From: Cryobacterium mannosilyticum | GTDB taxonomy: Bacteria; Actinomycetota; Actinomycetes; Actinomycetales; Microbacteriaceae | DNA length: 64,000 bases | NCBI RefSeq assembly: GCF_004402705.1 | Contig: NZ_SOFM01000007.1 | Coordinates: 62,001-126,000 of the forward strand | Direction: 5' to 3' | Part shown: positions 62,196-64,000 of the stretch, piece after piece | How the letters are laid out: every line of letters begins with the position of its first letter | Numbering within the stretch: the first letter of the stretch is position 1 | Position numbers and translations under genes: made by a program | Notes under the pieces: generated by a model | What the model was told of the DNA's origin: nothing | The model's input: the letters and a program-made list of their open reading frames with translations, nothing else | The model's database searches: none

Positions 62196-63167
62196 ATGCC
62201 CATTCCCGCTCGCGACACCGACGGCCGGCTCGCCGCGTCACGGGTGGCGGGCGGGGATGCCGCACAGGGCATCGCCCGTCGGCTGAAGGTCCTGGCCGAC
62301 CCGACCCGGGTGCGACTGCTCGGCCTGGTCGTCGACAGTCCCGGTGGGCGCGCCCTCGTCGGCCGGCTCGCCACCGAACTCGGACTCCGACAGCCGACCG
62401 TCAGCCACCACATGCGAGTCATGGTCGACGAGGGCCTCCTGGAGCGCGAGAAGGACGGCCGGGTGGTCTGGTATTCCATCGCGCCGGGCCGGCAGGCAGA
62501 GGTAGCCGAGGTGCTGCTCGCGGACGGGGGCGCGGAGCCAGTTCCGCCGGCACCCGCAGTGCTGCACCGCATCGCCGACGACCTCGCAGTCCGATTCCGC
62601 GGGGTGTTCTCGCCGGAGACGATTGACCGCTACGTCACAGAGAGCTACGCCCTTCTGGCCGAGCGGGCCCGCCTCACCCGCTTTCTGCCGTCGCTCACCA
62701 GCAGATTCGCCGGCGACCGACTCCAAGCCCTCGCCGCCGTTGAGAACCGGGTCACCGACGACGCGCCCGAGATATTGTTCGTCTGCGTGCAGAACGCCGG
62801 GCGTTCCCAGATGGCGTCGGCGATCCTTCGATCCCTGGCCGGGGAGCAGGTGCGCGTGCGGACCGCCGGTTCCCAGCCGTCGGAGTTCGTGAACCCGCTC
62901 GTGGTTCGCGCGCTGGACGAGATCGGCATTCCCCTCGCGGGCGAGTACCCCAAGCCGCTCACCGACGAGGTCATCCGCGCCGCCGACTACGTGATCACCA
63001 TGGGTTGCGGAGACGCGTGCCCGGTCTACCCGGGTCGGCGCTACCTGGACTGGGACCTGGCCGACCCCGTCGGACTCCCCCTGTCCGGCGTGCGGGCCGT
63101 TCGCGACGACATCAGTCTGCGCGTCCGGGGCCTGCTGGCAGAGATCCAACGGAGGGCGCCAGACTGA
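62196..63167 (+). CDS. ArsR-type regulator fused to arsenate reductase
   Basis: A 323-residue fusion. Residues 1-110 are an ArsR winged helix (KVLADPTRVRLLGLV, recognition helix LRQPTVSHHMRVMVDEGLL). Residues 120-180 form a helical domain (LHRIADDLAVRFRGVFSPETIDRYV) like that preceding actinobacterial ArsC. Residues 190-323 are a low-molecular-weight-phosphatase-type ArsC with C197 in CVQNAGRS and a MGCGDACP segment. The DNA-binding half has no cysteine, so the usual arsenite-sensing site is absent. Mycothiol is the likely reductant by family analogy, and mshC is nearby. Confidence 0.87.
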   Translation: MPIPARDTDGRLAASRVAGGDAAQGIARRLKVLADPTRVRLLGLVVDSPGGRALVGRLATELGLRQPTVSHHMRVMVDEGLLEREKDGRVVWYSIAPGRQAEVAEVLLADGGAEPVPPAPAVLHRIADDLAVRFRGVFSPETIDRYVTESYALLAERARLTRFLPSLTSRFAGDRLQALAAVENRVTDDAPEILFVCVQNAGRSQMASAILRSLAGEQVRVRTAGSQPSEFVNPLVVRALDEIGIPLAGEYPKPLTDEVIRAADYVITMGCGDACPVYPGRRYLDWDLADPVGLPLSGVRAVRDDISLRVRGLLAEIQRRAPD

Positions 63168-63203
63168 ACGGCAGCTGAACTTTCCGTCCCGCGGTGCGCG
63201 ATC

Positions 63204-63223
63204 CATAGATGCTCGTCTATGCT
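63204..63223 (+). promoter_or_regulatory. arsC promoter overlapped by an operator-like repeat
   Basis: CATAGA-N6-TCTATG (63204-63221) overlaps TATGCT (63218-63223), a candidate -10. Suits repression by the upstream ArsR domain. Confidence 0.45.
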
Positions 63224-63253
63224 TTTAGTCATCTCCGACCGAAGGACTCACCC

Positions 63254-63670
63254 ATGACCGACAAGCCCACCGTTCTCTTCGTCTGTGTCCACAACGCCGG
63301 CCGCTCGCAGATGGCAGCCGGCTACATGACCGCCCTGTCCCAGGGCCAGGTCGAGGTGCTCTCCGCCGGGTCAGCGCCCAAGGACCAGATCAATCCCGTC
63401 GCGATCGAGGCCATGGCCGAGGAGGGTATCGATATCGCCCATAACGTGCCGAAGATCCTCACCACCGAGGCCGTCAAGGAATCGGATGTCGTGATCACCA
63501 TGGGCTGCGGCGACACCTGCCCGATCTTCCCGGGCAAGCGCTACGAGGACTGGGAACTCGCCGACCCGGCCGGCCAGGGCATCGAGTCCGTGCGCCCAAT
63601 CCGCGACGAGATCAAGGCGCGCATCCAAGCCCTGCTCGCCGAGATCCTCCCTGTCCTGCCCGCAGACTGA
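63254..63670 (+). CDS. arsC: Arsenate reductase ArsC (LMW-phosphatase type)
   Basis: A 138-residue enzyme with the P-loop CVHNAGRSQ (Cys11, Arg17) and MGCGDTCPIFPG plus YEDWELADP. It reduces arsenate to arsenite, probably with mycothiol. GAAGGA lies 7 nt before the ATG; the upstream 15 codons have no start signal. It repeats the catalytic domain of the fusion 87 nt upstream. No arsenite pump is visible in the window. Confidence 0.9.
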   Translation: MTDKPTVLFVCVHNAGRSQMAAGYMTALSQGQVEVLSAGSAPKDQINPVAIEAMAEEGIDIAHNVPKILTTEAVKESDVVITMGCGDTCPIFPGKRYEDWELADPAGQGIESVRPIRDEIKARIQALLAEILPVLPAD

Positions 63671-63715
63671 CCGCATTAGTGCATGACTGATATCAACGGA
63701 ATATGAGTCAGGCCC

Positions 63716-64000
63716 TTATGTCGTCGCCGGGCCCAGCAGGATCAGCATCACCACAAAAGCCACCAGTGCCCAGCTGGCGAAACTGCCCACGAGAAAATAC
63801 TCGGCCTTCGAGCCGCCCGGGTCTCTCGATATCTCGGGAAAGCGGATGATGCCTTTCGCCGCGACGATCGCCGCTATCGCCGTGAATGCTCCCGCGAGCA
63901 CGAGGGCGAGCAGGAAAACGCGCTCGAGCGGGCCGATGAAGCGGCCTCCCTTCAGCTCGACGACGACCGCTGTCGGCGCGTCGGCAGCGGAAGTGCGCGA
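63716..64000 (-). CDS. Uncharacterised membrane protein (partial, C-terminal part)
   Basis: An open frame enters from the right edge and ends at TAA (63716-63718); 94 residues are visible. Two hydrophobic helices (ERVFLLALVLAGAFTAIAA and a C-terminal FASWALVAFVVMLILLG) flank a conserved-looking KGIIRFPEISRDPGGSKAEY loop. I do not recognise a function. It faces arsC. Confidence 0.6.
   Translation of the reverse strand, partial: SRTSAADAPTAVVVELKGGRFIGPLERVFLLALVLAGAFTAIAAIVAAKGIIRFPEISRDPGGSKAEYFLVGSFASWALVAFVVMLILLGPATT

Noticed and set aside
63716..63901. A complete 61-residue protein starting at the GTG at 63901.
   Set aside because: The frame stays open without a stop to the right edge and the upstream residues continue a plausible helix, so it is a partial larger gene.

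Overview
The window is one stretch of a high-GC Gram-positive (actinobacterial) chromosome. The evidence is MshC (mycothiol synthesis), RbpA, a SigA with a long Lys/Ala then acidic N-terminus, a qcrCAB/ctaCDEF respiratory branch, PafBC-TatAC-HelY synteny, strong GC codon bias and many genes that start 6-7 nt after a TANNNT -10 element. Overall gene content suggests the Microbacteriaceae; the genus cannot be fixed from the sequence alone.

Layout. 1-4.5 kb: pepA-lpdA-sucB (minus). 4.6-6.9 kb: a PAC2 protein and an MFS transporter. 7.1-10.5 kb: sigA, then a MurT/GatD-like pair. 10.6-17.7 kb: a zinc-ribbon protein, parE, an SDR, parC and an alkaline-phosphatase-superfamily protein. 17.7-20.3 kb: DUF3043, M20 dipeptidase and iscA/erpA. 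20.5-28.8 kb: the terminal respiratory chain, ctaCDF (plus) facing rlmA, qcrB, qcrA, qcrC and ctaE (minus). 28.9-35.3 kb: trpD, then glycerol/dihydroxyacetone metabolism (glpK, glpF divergent from dhaKLM). 35.3-43 kb: an ArsR-type regulator with an SRPBCC partner, HdeD-like protein, a disrupted S9 peptidase, SDR, NfeD-SPFH pair and a phosphodiesterase. 43-58.4 kb: a conserved actinobacterial block (rbpA, lnt, helY, tatC, tatA, pafC, pafB, FKBP lipoprotein, trmI, HAD, second PAC2, mshC, uppP, M20). No Pup-proteasome genes lie between trmI and pafB. 58.5 kb: tRNA-Leu(GAG) with a very strong terminator. 58.7-64 kb: accessory-looking DNA with an SDR, an internally deleted DUF2332 pseudogene, a small deazaflavin-type oxidoreductase, an NYN/LOTUS protein, an ArsR-ArsC fusion, a second arsC and a partial membrane protein.

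The most interesting signal is the MurT/GatD pair at 8.5-10.5 kb. The amidotransferase keeps nearly all GatD signatures, but glycine replaces its catalytic cysteine, and the MurT partner contains no cysteine and so lacks the family's Cys4 zinc ribbon. Group-B peptidoglycan, typical of Microbacteriaceae, cross-links through the D-Glu alpha-carboxyl that MurT/GatD normally amidates. The pair may therefore have been repurposed to couple something other than ammonia to that carboxyl. This is inference and testable. Secondary points are a leaderless mini-ORF whose stop overlaps the start of a PAC2 gene, a SigR-like promoter in front of rbpA, and an ArsR-ArsC fusion with no cysteine in its sensor half.
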